Assembly: GCF_017884005.1 (NCBI RefSeq)
Contig: NZ_QFAY01000008.1
Coordinates: 1 to 64,000, forward strand
Reading direction: 5' to 3'
Source: Streptococcus panodentis
Lineage (GTDB): Bacteria; Bacillota; Bacilli; Lactobacillales; Streptococcaceae
DNA: 64,000 nt
Both the position numbers and the translations under genes were made by a program. A model generated the notes under the pieces. The model ran no database searches. It was given only the letters and a program-made list of their open reading frames with translations, and had not been told where the DNA came from. Of the stretch, positions 18,681-29,538 are shown in pieces; the first letter of the stretch is position 1; each line of letters opens with the position of its first letter.

Positions 18681-19607
18681 TCAGCTGATTGGCTGGTCCT
18701 CGGACTTTTTCCCCTCTTCCAGAGACAGGAAAACCATCGGAATGACCACCAGAATCATTGCCAAAATCAAGGGCAGATCCAGCTTTAGGCCCAGAAAAAG
18801 GGTGCTGAAAACAGCGGATGACAAGGGCTCACTGGCACCCAAAACGGTCACAATCAAAGGGGAAACCAGAGAGACTGCCTTGAGAGACAGCAAAAAGGCA
18901 AGAGCCGTCCCAAAAAGAGCAATAATCAGCGAGATAGCGAGACTCTTAAGGTCTGGCTGAAAGGGGAGGAGCGGCAGCGGAGCAAAGAGATTGCTGAACA
19001 GCCCAGCCGCAAACATGCCCCAGCCAATAGTCGGAATCAGGCCGTATTTCTTAGCAAAGGAGCGCGGCAGAATCGCGTTGAGAGTCATAGCCAGAGCACT
19101 CATGAAGCCGCCCAGCAGGGCCAGCGGTGTCAGGGTGATTTGTGAAATATCCCCCTTGGTCGTCATCAAAAAAACGCCGGCCATCGCCAAGAAAACATAG
19201 AGCAGAGCCGTCTTGCTGACTGGCTGCTTGAGGAAAAAGAAGTGATAGCCCAGCATAAAAATCGGGCTGGTAAACTGCAAAATCGTCGCCGTGGCCGCAT
19301 TAGACTCCTGAATGCAGAGATAAAAGAAAAACTGCACCGAAAAAATACCCGCCAAGGCATAAAAAGCAAAAGGAAGAACATTTTTCCTTTCCCGCCAGAT
19401 ATCGAAAATCCGCCAGCCAGCCTGTCTGAAAGCCAGCAGCAGAAAGACAAGGCCGGCTACAATCAGCCGCATGGAGGTAATCCAGCCGGTCGTGACGCTG
19501 TAATATTTAAAAAAATATTCGCCAAAAATCCCTGACGCTCCCCAGACCAGTCCAGAAGCCAAGGCATAGCAAATACCGCTAAATAGTTTCTTTTGATACT
19601 GATTCAT
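18681..19607 (-). CDS. EamA/DMT family transporter
   Basis: A 308-residue integral membrane protein with about ten hydrophobic segments in two EamA (DUF6) repeats. Conserved features include the early GLVWGASGIFGEYFFKYY block and ESNAATATILQFTSPIFML, and the second repeat contains SLVSPLIVTVLGASEPLSSA. Family members export metabolites or amino acids; the substrate is unknown. It stands alone, and its stop lies at the start of the truncated paralog frame. Confidence 0.88.
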   Translation of the reverse strand: MNQYQKKLFSGICYALASGLVWGASGIFGEYFFKYYSVTTGWITSMRLIVAGLVFLLLAFRQAGWRIFDIWRERKNVLPFAFYALAGIFSVQFFFYLCIQESNAATATILQFTSPIFMLGYHFFFLKQPVSKTALLYVFLAMAGVFLMTTKGDISQITLTPLALLGGFMSALAMTLNAILPRSFAKKYGLIPTIGWGMFAAGLFSNLFAPLPLLPFQPDLKSLAISLIIALFGTALAFLLSLKAVSLVSPLIVTVLGASEPLSSAVFSTLFLGLKLDLPLILAMILVVIPMVFLSLEEGKKSEDQPIS

Positions 19608-20415
19608 ATCTTGATTGTAACATATATTTCAGGAAAGACAAGCCCGCCTGACAAAAAGAACAGCTCTGGTCTTTTAGTTTGCTTGTATACTTCGGCAAAC
19701 TAGACTTGAGCCAGCCGCAGGCTCTTGGGGCGGAATTGATTTAATGCTCAATGAAAATCATCAGCAAACTAGGCAGGAGCAGACAGGATGGCAGCGAGCT
19801 GCTCAAAGCAGTGCTTTGAGGTTGCGGATAAAGCTTCCGAGAGGAAGTGTCAAAAGTGCTGCTGATGAGGCTGAGACAGACTCCCATGATGGCTGCGTCC
19901 TCACCCACAGAGGGATGGATCTTTGGGAAGATACTGTATAAAAGTCCTTCAGTCTCGCTTTGTTTTAGTAAAAAACTCTTAACGCGGTAGCTGATTGCTC
20001 AAAAGCTCCAGTGGAGGTTTTGAGGTTATAGATAGAGCGTCCGAGAGGAAGCAACAAAAGCACTGCTTTGAGGTTATGGATGAAACATCCGTTAGGATGT
20101 GTCAAGACCGTTCGTCTTTTAGACTCCAAAAAGCTCCTAATCATCCTCGCGGGGCTGGGACGACGAACTAAATTTTTAAAAAATTTAGTTCTGTCCCACC
20201 GCCCTACTCCACAACCTTTCTACCTCACTATCTCGTTTCTAGGTTCGGGCTGAAAAGGTTCCCCAAACCTTTTCACTCCCTAGGACTGTTTTGACACAAA
20301 CTGCGTTTGTTTTATTCCCAACCTCTCACAGTCCCCCGGACTGTGAGAGCAAGGCGAGTTAACGACGGAATAAAAGATAAACGAAATGACGATGGCTGTC
20401 CTTCTGCCCCTCTCT
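19608..20415. repeat. RUP-like repeats and hairpin modules
   Basis: No gene is seen in 808 bp. A RUP-like element begins near 19745 (CTCAATGAAAATCATCAGC) with internal repeats of TGCTTTGAGGTT. A CAGACTCCCATGATGGCTG block occurs near 19872, the palindrome plus CTGTCCCACCGCCCT at 20166-20206 matches the first bases of the window, and a GTTCCCCAAAC hairpin and a CTCACAGTC stem occur near 20250-20350. The right end (AAAGATAAACGAAATGACGAT) also ends repeats near 36330 and 42330. Confidence 0.7.
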
Positions 20416-21975
<1,560 letters not shown>

Positions 21976-21977
21976 CT

Positions 21978-22002
21978 ATTATACAAAATAAAGCGTTTTC
22001 TT
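21978..22002 (-). promoter_or_regulatory. glpK promoter with cre-like element
   Basis: The -10 TATAAT (21978-21983, minus) is preceded by AGAAAACGCTTTAT, which resembles a CcpA cre with a CG centre but has three mismatches to the strict consensus. It covers the -35/-10 spacer, so binding would repress. The -35 itself is weak. Confidence 0.5.
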
Positions 22003-22089
22003 TCTATGCTTTTTGACCATTTTGTGAGGAAATCACAAAAAGAATGCCAACCTCCAAATTCTTTGTCCGTTCAGCACTCTTTCCGTGTC

Positions 22090-23115
22090 TTATTTCAAAA
22101 TGTTACTCAAAAGATACCGGCCGTCTTCCTGACGGATAAAAATCAGATTCAGTTCCTTGCTGGAGGAAGTTTCGTAGTTTATCTGCATCTCTGGCGCCAA
22201 TTCACCATCTCCAAAAACTGAGATACTTCTATATTCCGGAAACTCTTTGACTAGCTCCGTAAAGGAAGAGCCCCCTTCGCCTGTTTCCTTATCGCCTGTC
22301 TTTAACTTCTCTGTAATCTGATCAGATACTTTCCGATCATAATCATCACTGCCGGGCATAGCATGCATGCCATTGAGACGATAGACACCATCCTCGTCTT
22401 TTACAAAGGTAAGGCTGGTATAGCCAGAATCAGGCAGCCAAGACAAAGACAGCCCTTCTTCTTGAAAAGTCACATTGCTAGCCAAGCCAAATTGTTCAAT
22501 AACCTGATCAGGAGTCAGCCCATCATCATCTATATGATGGAAGTTCAGTTTTTCAAAATCTTTCATTTTCCATTCATATACATCATCTTCAGACTGGGCT
22601 ACATAGGCAGCAAAGTTGGTTTGCTGGCCTTTTCGTACATTTTTCGTCGACACAAGCTGTGTACTTCCGCCGCTCATAAAATCATTTAGGAAATAGCCGC
22701 CCAGACCTCCTAGAAATAGTCCTGCTGCCAGACCGATTCCTAAAAATCCTATCCATTTCCCTGTCTGGTTTTTCTGCGGTTTTTGGCCCAGTTGGTCAGA
22801 AAAATTGGCAGTTTGCTGCAGACCAGCATCGTTTTGCCCAGCCGGATTGAAGCCTGGAGACGGGGACTCTTGAAAGGGCGCCTGCGGCCAACCATTCTGC
22901 TGAGGCGTTTGAGTATAGAACGCTTCAACTGTTGGCTGCTGAGCACCAAAATCTTGATTCGTATTCATCATCTCTGGCCCTCCAACTGCTGCTTGAGGAG
23001 GTTGACTCCCTACTGAAGCGGCTGAAAATTGCCCTGTTTCTGACATCTGGGGCTGCGGCGGATTTGGAGCCGCTCCATCCAGTGATGCTTCTTGTGCTTT
23101 GTTTTGTTCTGTCAT
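22090..23115 (-). CDS. Membrane-anchored Pro/Gln-rich protein, paralog 1
   Basis: A 341-residue protein of unknown function. The first ~120 residues are rich in Pro, Gln and Asn and start MTEQNKAQ. A single membrane helix (FLGIGLAAGLFLGGLGGYFL) lies near residues 125-145, and the C-terminal half is extracellular. That half holds two similar blocks, one with PDQVIEQFGLASNVTF and one with GDKETGEGGSSFTELVKEFP, and ends in FIRQEDGRYLLS. The blocks recall small two-repeat BLIP/DUF3862-like folds. A ribosome site (AAGGAG) fixes the start. Two paralogs follow upstream in the same direction; all three end with the Q-x-D/E-G-x-[YF]-L motif. Confidence 0.8.
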   Translation of the reverse strand: MTEQNKAQEASLDGAAPNPPQPQMSETGQFSAASVGSQPPQAAVGGPEMMNTNQDFGAQQPTVEAFYTQTPQQNGWPQAPFQESPSPGFNPAGQNDAGLQQTANFSDQLGQKPQKNQTGKWIGFLGIGLAAGLFLGGLGGYFLNDFMSGGSTQLVSTKNVRKGQQTNFAAYVAQSEDDVYEWKMKDFEKLNFHHIDDDGLTPDQVIEQFGLASNVTFQEEGLSLSWLPDSGYTSLTFVKDEDGVYRLNGMHAMPGSDDYDRKVSDQITEKLKTGDKETGEGGSSFTELVKEFPEYRSISVFGDGELAPEMQINYETSSSKELNLIFIRQEDGRYLLSNILK

Positions 23116-23134
23116 TGGTTCTCCTTTTTGCTGT

Positions 23135-24040
23135 TTATTTTGCAAGAGCAGCAGACAAGAGATAGTTCCCATCCTCCTGCTGAATGAAAGTCAATTTATA
23201 GCTGCCGCCATTAGGAGCTGCATACACAGCCTCCATGATGGTTCGGCTAGTCTTCTCCTTAAAATCTTCATCGACATAGATATAGATGTTCTGCAGACTG
23301 CCATATTCCTTAAAAACATCCTTATAGGAAACACCGTCTTTACCAGTCTTTGCATCGCCTTTTTTCAGTTTTTCAAAATAATCCGTCGCCATCGCTTCAT
23401 CCTCAGCATTATGACTGCTTCCTACAAAACGAATGTCATACATATGAAGGCTGTTCAGATAGAAGGCCTCTTTTTTCTTATCAAAATCCAGAGAAACAGA
23501 TTGGTCCGTATAATAAATCGGCCATTCTTCTTCCTCATCATAGCTTTGGAGCGTCCCCCACTCTAAATCCATCTCATCGTTAGAGAAATCCCCTTTTAAA
23601 GCCTTACCGTATTTATCCAGAATATCCTCTATAGGAGTCCCATTAGCATCTGTCTGCACAGTATTAAACCGCAAATCTGCCAAATCGTCAATATTCCAGT
23701 TAAATGCAGCCTCATCTGGATCAATGTACTGGTCTGATTGATCTCTCTTTGACGGCCCAGCATCCGCCAAGGGCCGCAGCTCAGGATATTCTCCTTTGAT
23801 AACATCCGCTGTTCCCATGCCATAGCCCCATACTCCTCCGCCGATTAGTCCAATGCAAAGAGAAAGCAGGACTGCACCTATCAGGATTCCCTTCCATAGC
23901 TTATTCTTGGCCAAAGGCGGAGTTGGTCCCTGCGGGCTTGAAACATGGTCTTGCGGAGATTGAAAATGATGCGGTCCCCCCTCTTGCGACTGAGCATTTT
24001 TTGACGGATCAAAAGAATGCTGTGATTGCTTTTCTGTCAA
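23135..24040 (-). CDS. Membrane-anchored Pro/Gln-rich protein, paralog 2
   Basis: A 301-residue paralog of its two neighbours. A hydrophilic N-terminus of about 48 residues is followed by one membrane helix (GILIGAVLLSLCIGLIGGGVW, about residues 49-69) and an extracellular domain of two blocks (TPIEDILDKYGKALKGDF and GDAKTGKDGVSYKDVFKEYG) ending FIQQEDGNYLLS. The start codon is TTG with a strong AAGGAGGAAGG site; no ATG is available near it. It ends 19 bp before paralog 1 begins. No enzyme motif is visible; a regulatory or envelope role is only a guess. Confidence 0.78.
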   Translation of the reverse strand: MTEKQSQHSFDPSKNAQSQEGGPHHFQSPQDHVSSPQGPTPPLAKNKLWKGILIGAVLLSLCIGLIGGGVWGYGMGTADVIKGEYPELRPLADAGPSKRDQSDQYIDPDEAAFNWNIDDLADLRFNTVQTDANGTPIEDILDKYGKALKGDFSNDEMDLEWGTLQSYDEEEEWPIYYTDQSVSLDFDKKKEAFYLNSLHMYDIRFVGSSHNAEDEAMATDYFEKLKKGDAKTGKDGVSYKDVFKEYGSLQNIYIYVDEDFKEKTSRTIMEAVYAAPNGGSYKLTFIQQEDGNYLLSAALAK

Positions 24041-24127
24041 TCTTCCTTCCTCCTTACTTATTTTTTAAATTGTAGCAGTAAAAACGGTCTCAGCGAGACT
24101 TTGAAACAGTAACCGGAAAACCTATTC

Positions 24128-24979
24128 TTAATCAGCTCCGATATATAAAAAGCTCCCGTCTCTCTGTCCTAAGAAAACCAGATGCTGATAGCCATCTTCC
24201 GTCTTGTAAGTCGCCGCAGCCATCAAACGGTTGGAGACAATCTTATTATCCACATCGCGCTCGGTTGTGATGACAATCTCTGATGGAACCGGATGCTTCT
24301 GCAGAACTTCTGACAAGGCCGTTCCTCCTTTCCCGGTCTCCTTATCCCCTGTCTGCAATCGCTCCAAATCTTCTTGGGAAAGCTCGCTCCAATCTGTCGT
24401 TTCCTTCTCTTTTCTATATTCCTTGAAAGAGTCTCCCACTGTCACCTGCCTCAGATAGTAATTCTGATCTACTTCGTCGAATTGAAAATAGATATTTTGC
24501 TCCTTGTCTCTGACAGAAGAAGCCCAGCGGAGTATCAGCTGATTGCCATCATATTCGGCTGAGCTGGCCAACCCGTATGCTGCAACAATTTGATCTGCCG
24601 TCAAGCCTAAGCCATCATCATTCGTATAGCTCAACAACCCCAAATCTTTCAAGGTCCATGTGAACTGCACTGACTGACCATCCGTAATAAATCCCTTGTC
24701 TTTTTCCTTGGCTTCTTCCTGCGCCTTAGTCAAGCGTTTAATGCGTTGGATGTCCTTATCTGTCTGCGCTTGCTTGCCGATCAAATAAGCTGAACCGCTG
24801 CCGATCAAAAGGCCAATGATGAGAGCAAAAACTGAACCCCCTATGACTGTTCCGATATTGCCCTTCTTATCAGGCAGCCCTTGCGGCTGAATCTGCTGGA
24901 AATTCCCTTGCAATGGCTGGCTGGTTTCATGCTCTTGCCAACCCCCTTGCACTTGACCTTGTCCGTCTTTTTCTGACAT
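24128..24979 (-). CDS. Membrane-anchored Pro/Gln-rich protein, paralog 3
   Basis: A 283-residue member of the three-gene family. The start MSEKDGQ has AAGGAG upstream; a longer frame has no site. A Gln/Gly-rich N-terminus, one membrane helix (about residues 42-67, containing FALIIGLLIGSGSAYLIG), a short charged stretch, and an extracellular part with GLTADQIVAAYGLASSAEY and GDKETGKGGTALSEVLQKHP. It ends FLGQRDGSFLY. It is the first gene of the minus-strand cluster (paralog 3, 2, 1). Family members exist in other streptococci as hypothetical proteins, as far as I can judge. Confidence 0.78.
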   Translation of the reverse strand: MSEKDGQGQVQGGWQEHETSQPLQGNFQQIQPQGLPDKKGNIGTVIGGSVFALIIGLLIGSGSAYLIGKQAQTDKDIQRIKRLTKAQEEAKEKDKGFITDGQSVQFTWTLKDLGLLSYTNDDGLGLTADQIVAAYGLASSAEYDGNQLILRWASSVRDKEQNIYFQFDEVDQNYYLRQVTVGDSFKEYRKEKETTDWSELSQEDLERLQTGDKETGKGGTALSEVLQKHPVPSEIVITTERDVDNKIVSNRLMAAATYKTEDGYQHLVFLGQRDGSFLYIGAD

Positions 24980-25079
24980 GGTTTTCTCCTTGTAAATTTT
25001 GTTGATTTGCCACATTGCAAAAACATTGAAATAAGATGACAAATTTTACAGTATTATAACATAAATTTTTCTTCCAATC

Positions 25080-25102
25080 AAAAAACCTCCCCGAAGGAAG
25101 GT
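25080..25102 (-). terminator. pgi terminator
   Basis: ACCTTCC/GGGAGGT stem followed by TTTTTT on the minus strand, just after the pgi stop. Confidence 0.85.
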
Positions 25103-25116
25103 CTTGTCTTGCATGA

Positions 25117-26466
25117 TTACAGGCGGGCATTCAGCTCTTTGCTCAGGTCTTCAAAGCCCGGTTTGCCAAGCAGGGCAAACATATTCTTCTTGTAGGCTTC
25201 TACACCAGGCTGGTCAAATGGATTGATGCCATTCAGGTAGCCTGAAAGGGCAATCGCCAGCTCAAAGAAGTAGATCGTATAGCCCAGCGTGAACGCATTC
25301 TGCTCTGGCAGTGTGACGAACATATTAGGCACATCACCGTCTGTATGGGCCAGCAGCACGCCATCTGTGGCCTTCTTGTTGACAAAATCTACATCTTTTC
25401 CTTGTAGGTAGCCCAAACCGTCCAGGTCCTCTGCCAGTTCAGGAATCAGCACATTCTTGCGCGGTTTATCAACACGAACAACTGTTTCAAACATGATACG
25501 GGCACCTTCTTGGATAAATTGGCCCAGAGAGTGCAGGTCCGTTGAAAAGTTGGCTGAGGTTGGGTAAATCCCTTTTTGGTCTTTGCCTTCTGACTCACCG
25601 GCCAGCTGCTTCCACCATTCACTGAAATACTGCAGGGACGGCTCGTAGTTGACCAAAATCTCTGTCGCATAGCCCTTGCGGTAAAGGATATTGCGCAGAG
25701 CCGCATATTGATAGGCTTCATTATCCGAAATTTTGTCAGAAGTGTAAGCCTTGCGGGCAGCGTTGGCACCTTCCATGAGCTTGGTGATATCAGCACCGGA
25801 AGCTGCGATTGGCAAGAGGCCTACCGCTGTCAGCACTGAGAAACGGCCGCCGACATCATCCGGCACAACAAAGGTAGCCCAGCCATTGGCATCAGCTTCC
25901 ACTTTAACTGCCCCCTTGACACGGTCTGTCGTTGCATAAATCCGCTTGTTAGCTTCTTCCTGACCATATTTCTTAAGCAAGAGTTCCTTAAAGACACGAA
26001 AAGCAATAGCCGGTTCTGTCGTCGTTCCTGACTTGGAAATCACATTGACAGAGAAGTCCTTGTCCGCCACATATTCCACCAAATCAGCCAAATAGGTTGA
26101 CGAGATTGAGTTGCCGGCATACAGAATCTGCGGCGCCTTGCGTTCTTCCTTGCTCTGCAGATTCACAAAGGAATGATTCAAAAAGTCAATGGCTGCTTTC
26201 GCTCCCAGATAAGATCCGCCGATACCAATCACGACCAAGACATCGCTGTCTGACTTGATTTGCTCCGCCGCCTGCAGGATACGGGCAAACTCTTCCTTAT
26301 CATAATTTTCAGGAAGGTCCAGCCAGCCGCGGAAATCTGCTCCCGCTCCGGTTCCTTTGCGCAGTAATTCATCAGCAGCAGTCACCTGAGACTGCATGTA
26401 TTCTACTTCATGAGGTGCCACAAACTTGCCCAGCACCTTGGAGTAGTCAAATTTAATATGTGTCAT
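25117..26466 (-). CDS. pgi: Glucose-6-phosphate isomerase
   Basis: A 449-residue cytoplasmic glycolytic enzyme that interconverts glucose-6-phosphate and fructose-6-phosphate. Seen: [18 protein letters not shown], the SIS-type phosphate site [19 protein letters not shown], the catalytic region [18 protein letters not shown] and the C-terminal [21 protein letters not shown]. Of two ATGs (26472 and 26466), the second has proper spacing from GGAGG. It has its own promoter and terminator. Confidence 0.96.
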   Translation of the reverse strand: MTHIKFDYSKVLGKFVAPHEVEYMQSQVTAADELLRKGTGAGADFRGWLDLPENYDKEEFARILQAAEQIKSDSDVLVVIGIGGSYLGAKAAIDFLNHSFVNLQSKEERKAPQILYAGNSISSTYLADLVEYVADKDFSVNVISKSGTTTEPAIAFRVFKELLLKKYGQEEANKRIYATTDRVKGAVKVEADANGWATFVVPDDVGGRFSVLTAVGLLPIAASGADITKLMEGANAARKAYTSDKISDNEAYQYAALRNILYRKGYATEILVNYEPSLQYFSEWWKQLAGESEGKDQKGIYPTSANFSTDLHSLGQFIQEGARIMFETVVRVDKPRKNVLIPELAEDLDGLGYLQGKDVDFVNKKATDGVLLAHTDGDVPNMFVTLPEQNAFTLGYTIYFFELAIALSGYLNGINPFDQPGVEAYKKNMFALLGKPGFEDLSKELNARL

Positions 26467-26494
26467 GTTCATCCTCCATTATTTCTTCTCTTTT

Positions 26495-26551
26495 ATGATA
26501 ACGCTTTAAAGACAAATACGCAAGTAGTTTTACCATTTTAAAACGTTTACA
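26495..26551 (-). promoter_or_regulatory. pgi promoter with upstream cre-like site
   Basis: Minus strand: -35 TTGCGT (26518-26523), a 17-bp spacer and -10 TATCAT (26495-26500). TGTAAACGTTTTAA (26538-26551) upstream of the -35 matches a cre except near its end. That position suits CcpA activation, if it is functional. Confidence 0.6.
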
Positions 26552-26683
26552 TTTATCTCCCTGCTCTATTTTAAAGACAGCCTTCAAAGCAGAGCAGGCT
26601 TAGACGCAATCGTTTGCATTCGGCTGCCAATCTGTAAAAAAGCATTCTCTTTCTCTGCAACTCCGCAGGAAACAGTAAGAAAA

Positions 26684-26836
26684 AACTCCCGAGAAGGCTG
26701 GGAGGCTGTACTATAACGTATCTGCGTCCTTGGGACTGGATTCGTCAAGAGCTCCGTACCCACGCCGACCAGCGGCTGGGCATCCATATCTCTAAGCTCG
26801 ACGTCACTCTTTGAGTTAGTCTCGCTAAGAGATATA
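26684..26836 (-). ncRNA. Candidate structured RNA downstream of SRP RNA
   Basis: On the minus strand, just after the SRP RNA terminator, are a long stem pairing ATATCTCTTAGC with GCTTAGAGATAT (one mismatch, 26786-26835), a GC hairpin (GCCCAGCCG/CGGCGTGGG, near 26760-26783), an AGTCC/GGAC hairpin (near 26728-26740), and a classical terminator (CTCCC/GGGAG plus TTTTTT, 26684-26705). No convincing ORF exists. It could be a separate RNA or a long 3' extension; identity unknown. Confidence 0.45.
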
Positions 26837-26916
26837 GAAAAAGAGCACACAGTTTACTTCGCTTAGGGCTGCTGGATTCCTCCCCTGACCCGCTTCACGC
26901 AAAACTGTTGCTCCAT
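26837..26916 (-). ncRNA. ffs: Signal recognition particle RNA (small bacterial type)
   Basis: A roughly 80-nt RNA on the minus strand with the universally conserved SRP domain IV core (GGTCAGGGGAGGAA and then CCAGCAGCCCTAA), which binds Ffh. The ends pair as GAGCAACAGTTT with AACTGTGTGCTC and are followed by TTTTT. It lies directly downstream of tadA, as in other streptococci. A -10 TATACT (26922-26927) lies upstream. Confidence 0.9.
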
Positions 26917-26921
26917 TAATC

Positions 26922-26950
26922 AGTATAACACAAACTTTCTCAAAACTCTA
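26922..26950 (-). promoter_or_regulatory. SRP RNA promoter
   Basis: Minus strand: -35 TAGAGT (weak), a 17-bp spacer and -10 TATACT, placed about 7 nt before the predicted RNA 5' end. Confidence 0.5.
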
Positions 26951-26955
26951 GACAT

Positions 26956-27429
26956 TTACTCACTTTTTTTCCGGCGGTTTCTGAAAAAATTCTGCATCAC
27001 AGCAGCGCAGTCTTCCTCTAAAAGCCCGCTTTCCACCTCAACCCGGTGATTGAGCCGCTCATCAGTCAAGATGTCGTAGAGGCTGCCGGCAGCACCGAAT
27101 TTCTGATTTTTGGCACCATAGACAACCCGAGGGATTCGGGCCAGACCGATAGCCCCGCTGCACATGACACAGGGCTCAATGGTGACAAAGAGCGTGGTAT
27201 CCAGCAGACGCCAGCTCTGCTCATGCTGATTGGCCTCTTCAATGGCCATGATTTCCGCATGCATGACCGCCCGCTGCAGTTCCTCTCGGGCATTGTGGCC
27301 GCGGCCGATAATATCGCCGTCCCTGACCAGGACACAGCCGATGGGAATTTCATCATGTGCCAGAGCGATTTCTGCCTCTTTCAGAGCTTCCCTCATAAAA
27401 AATTCTTTTTCTTCCTGACTGTAGTCCAT
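26956..27429 (-). CDS. tadA: tRNA-specific adenosine deaminase
   Basis: A 157-residue zinc deaminase that converts A34 to inosine in tRNA-Arg(ACG). The catalytic HAEIMAIEEA and the zinc ligands in PCVMCSGAI are intact. The ATG at 27429 (MDYSQEEKEFF) has AAGGG upstream; the longer frame begins inside unrelated sequence. It is followed by SRP RNA and preceded by the terminator of csRNA copy B. Confidence 0.94.
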   Translation of the reverse strand: MDYSQEEKEFFMREALKEAEIALAHDEIPIGCVLVRDGDIIGRGHNAREELQRAVMHAEIMAIEEANQHEQSWRLLDTTLFVTIEPCVMCSGAIGLARIPRVVYGAKNQKFGAAGSLYDILTDERLNHRVEVESGLLEEDCAAVMQNFFRNRRKKSE

Positions 27430-27480
27430 GATCCCTTTTCCCTTTCCACTCTTCCTCTCCATTATAACATGCCTTCAGGC

Positions 27481-27570
27481 AAAACAAAAGCCACCGCTGG
27501 GGTGGCCTTCAGGAGATTATTATGAAAAAGTTTTAGGATTTCTAAACAAAGTTAGGAGATCTTTGTTTAT
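27481..27570 (-). ncRNA. CiaR-dependent small RNA (csRNA family), copy B
   Basis: A minus-strand transcript of about 90 nt is predicted. The 5' hairpin AAACAAAG/CTTTGTTT encloses an anti-Shine-Dalgarno loop (ATCTCCTAA). A middle segment with TTTTTCATAATAATCTCCT is complementary to a Shine-Dalgarno plus ATG, and the terminator is GCCACC/GGTGGC followed by TTTTGTTTT (27481-27506). The core is nearly identical to copy A at 5362-5457, and the promoter has the CiaR layout. It lies between purA and tadA. Confidence 0.85.
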
Positions 27571-27576
27571 GATTTC

Positions 27577-27609
27577 ATTATAAAGAACCCGACTTAAAAG
27601 AAACTTAAG
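27577..27609 (-). promoter_or_regulatory. CiaR-regulated promoter of csRNA copy B
   Basis: Minus strand: CTTAAG, 5 bp, TTTAAG (27593-27609), 10 bp, TATAAT (27577-27582). It fits the CiaR-activated promoter consensus exactly. Confidence 0.87.
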
Positions 27610-27872
27610 AGCCGTTTTTTTAAAAGGTTGATTTTGCCCAGACGCTAAAGGCTTGCAAAGACAAAGGCTGACAGCAGGACAGACTCCCATATGCTGTCTG
27701 CCAGCCACCGCCTTGCTGCCTATCATTTTCTTATTTCCAGACGATAGCTGGAACTTTCCCTGCTTTTCAATTTCTGGACAGGGCTAAAAGGGTTCCCCGA
27801 ACCTTTTTATGCTCCCAGACCAGTTCACTGCTAGAAGCAAACGAAAGGGCTATACGGTATCAGACTCATCTA
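27610..27872. repeat. Repeat fragments after purA
   Basis: Contains CAGACTCCCATATGCTG, a GTTCCCCGAAC hairpin (near 27791) and a CACTGCTAGAAGCAAACG fragment shared with other spacers. No gene is seen. Confidence 0.55.
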
Positions 27873-29195
<1,323 letters not shown>

Positions 29196-29317
29196 TTAAA
29201 TTCAGACTGGCTGCAGGCTGCAGCTCAGGCAGTGAATTCAAATAGAAAGAGTAAGAAACAGCTCTTCCTTTCTTGCATCTATGGCAGGAATCTCACCTGC
29301 GGTATATCTTACACTTC

Positions 29318-29346
29318 ATTATAAGAAAAAATGAGTTTTTTTTCAA
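29318..29346 (-). promoter_or_regulatory. purA promoter
   Basis: Minus strand: TTGAAA (29341-29346), a 17-bp spacer and TATAAT (29318-29323). The 150-nt leader contains a GCAGG/CCTGC hairpin near 29288-29304. Further upstream, ATTTCCGAACCTT (29444-29456, minus) matches the PurR box AWWWCCGAACWWT at 12 of 13 positions, and a diverged inverted CCGAA lies at 29417-29421. Confidence 0.6.
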
Positions 29347-29538
29347 GGTTGGGCAGATTTTTGATTTGGTTTTTCTTTTTTGAAAAGGGTTTAATTGCTG
29401 CAAATCTCTTATTTTCCCGAAACAAAGCAGAGTATAGGCCGAAAAGGTTCGGAAATTTCCTAAAAACGTAGCAGATAGTTGTTTTCTGGCTGTTTTTGTA
29501 ATAGACTAATTTTATCATAGCAGGGATGGAGAAAACCG

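Noticed and set aside
19608..20415. Remnant insertion sequence
   Set aside because: No transposase fragment can be read in any frame; the sequence is composed of short RUP-like and hairpin repeats.
26584..26850. 88-codon frame on the minus strand
   Set aside because: It overlaps the end of SRP RNA and a series of hairpins with a terminator inside; the sequence resembles no protein family.
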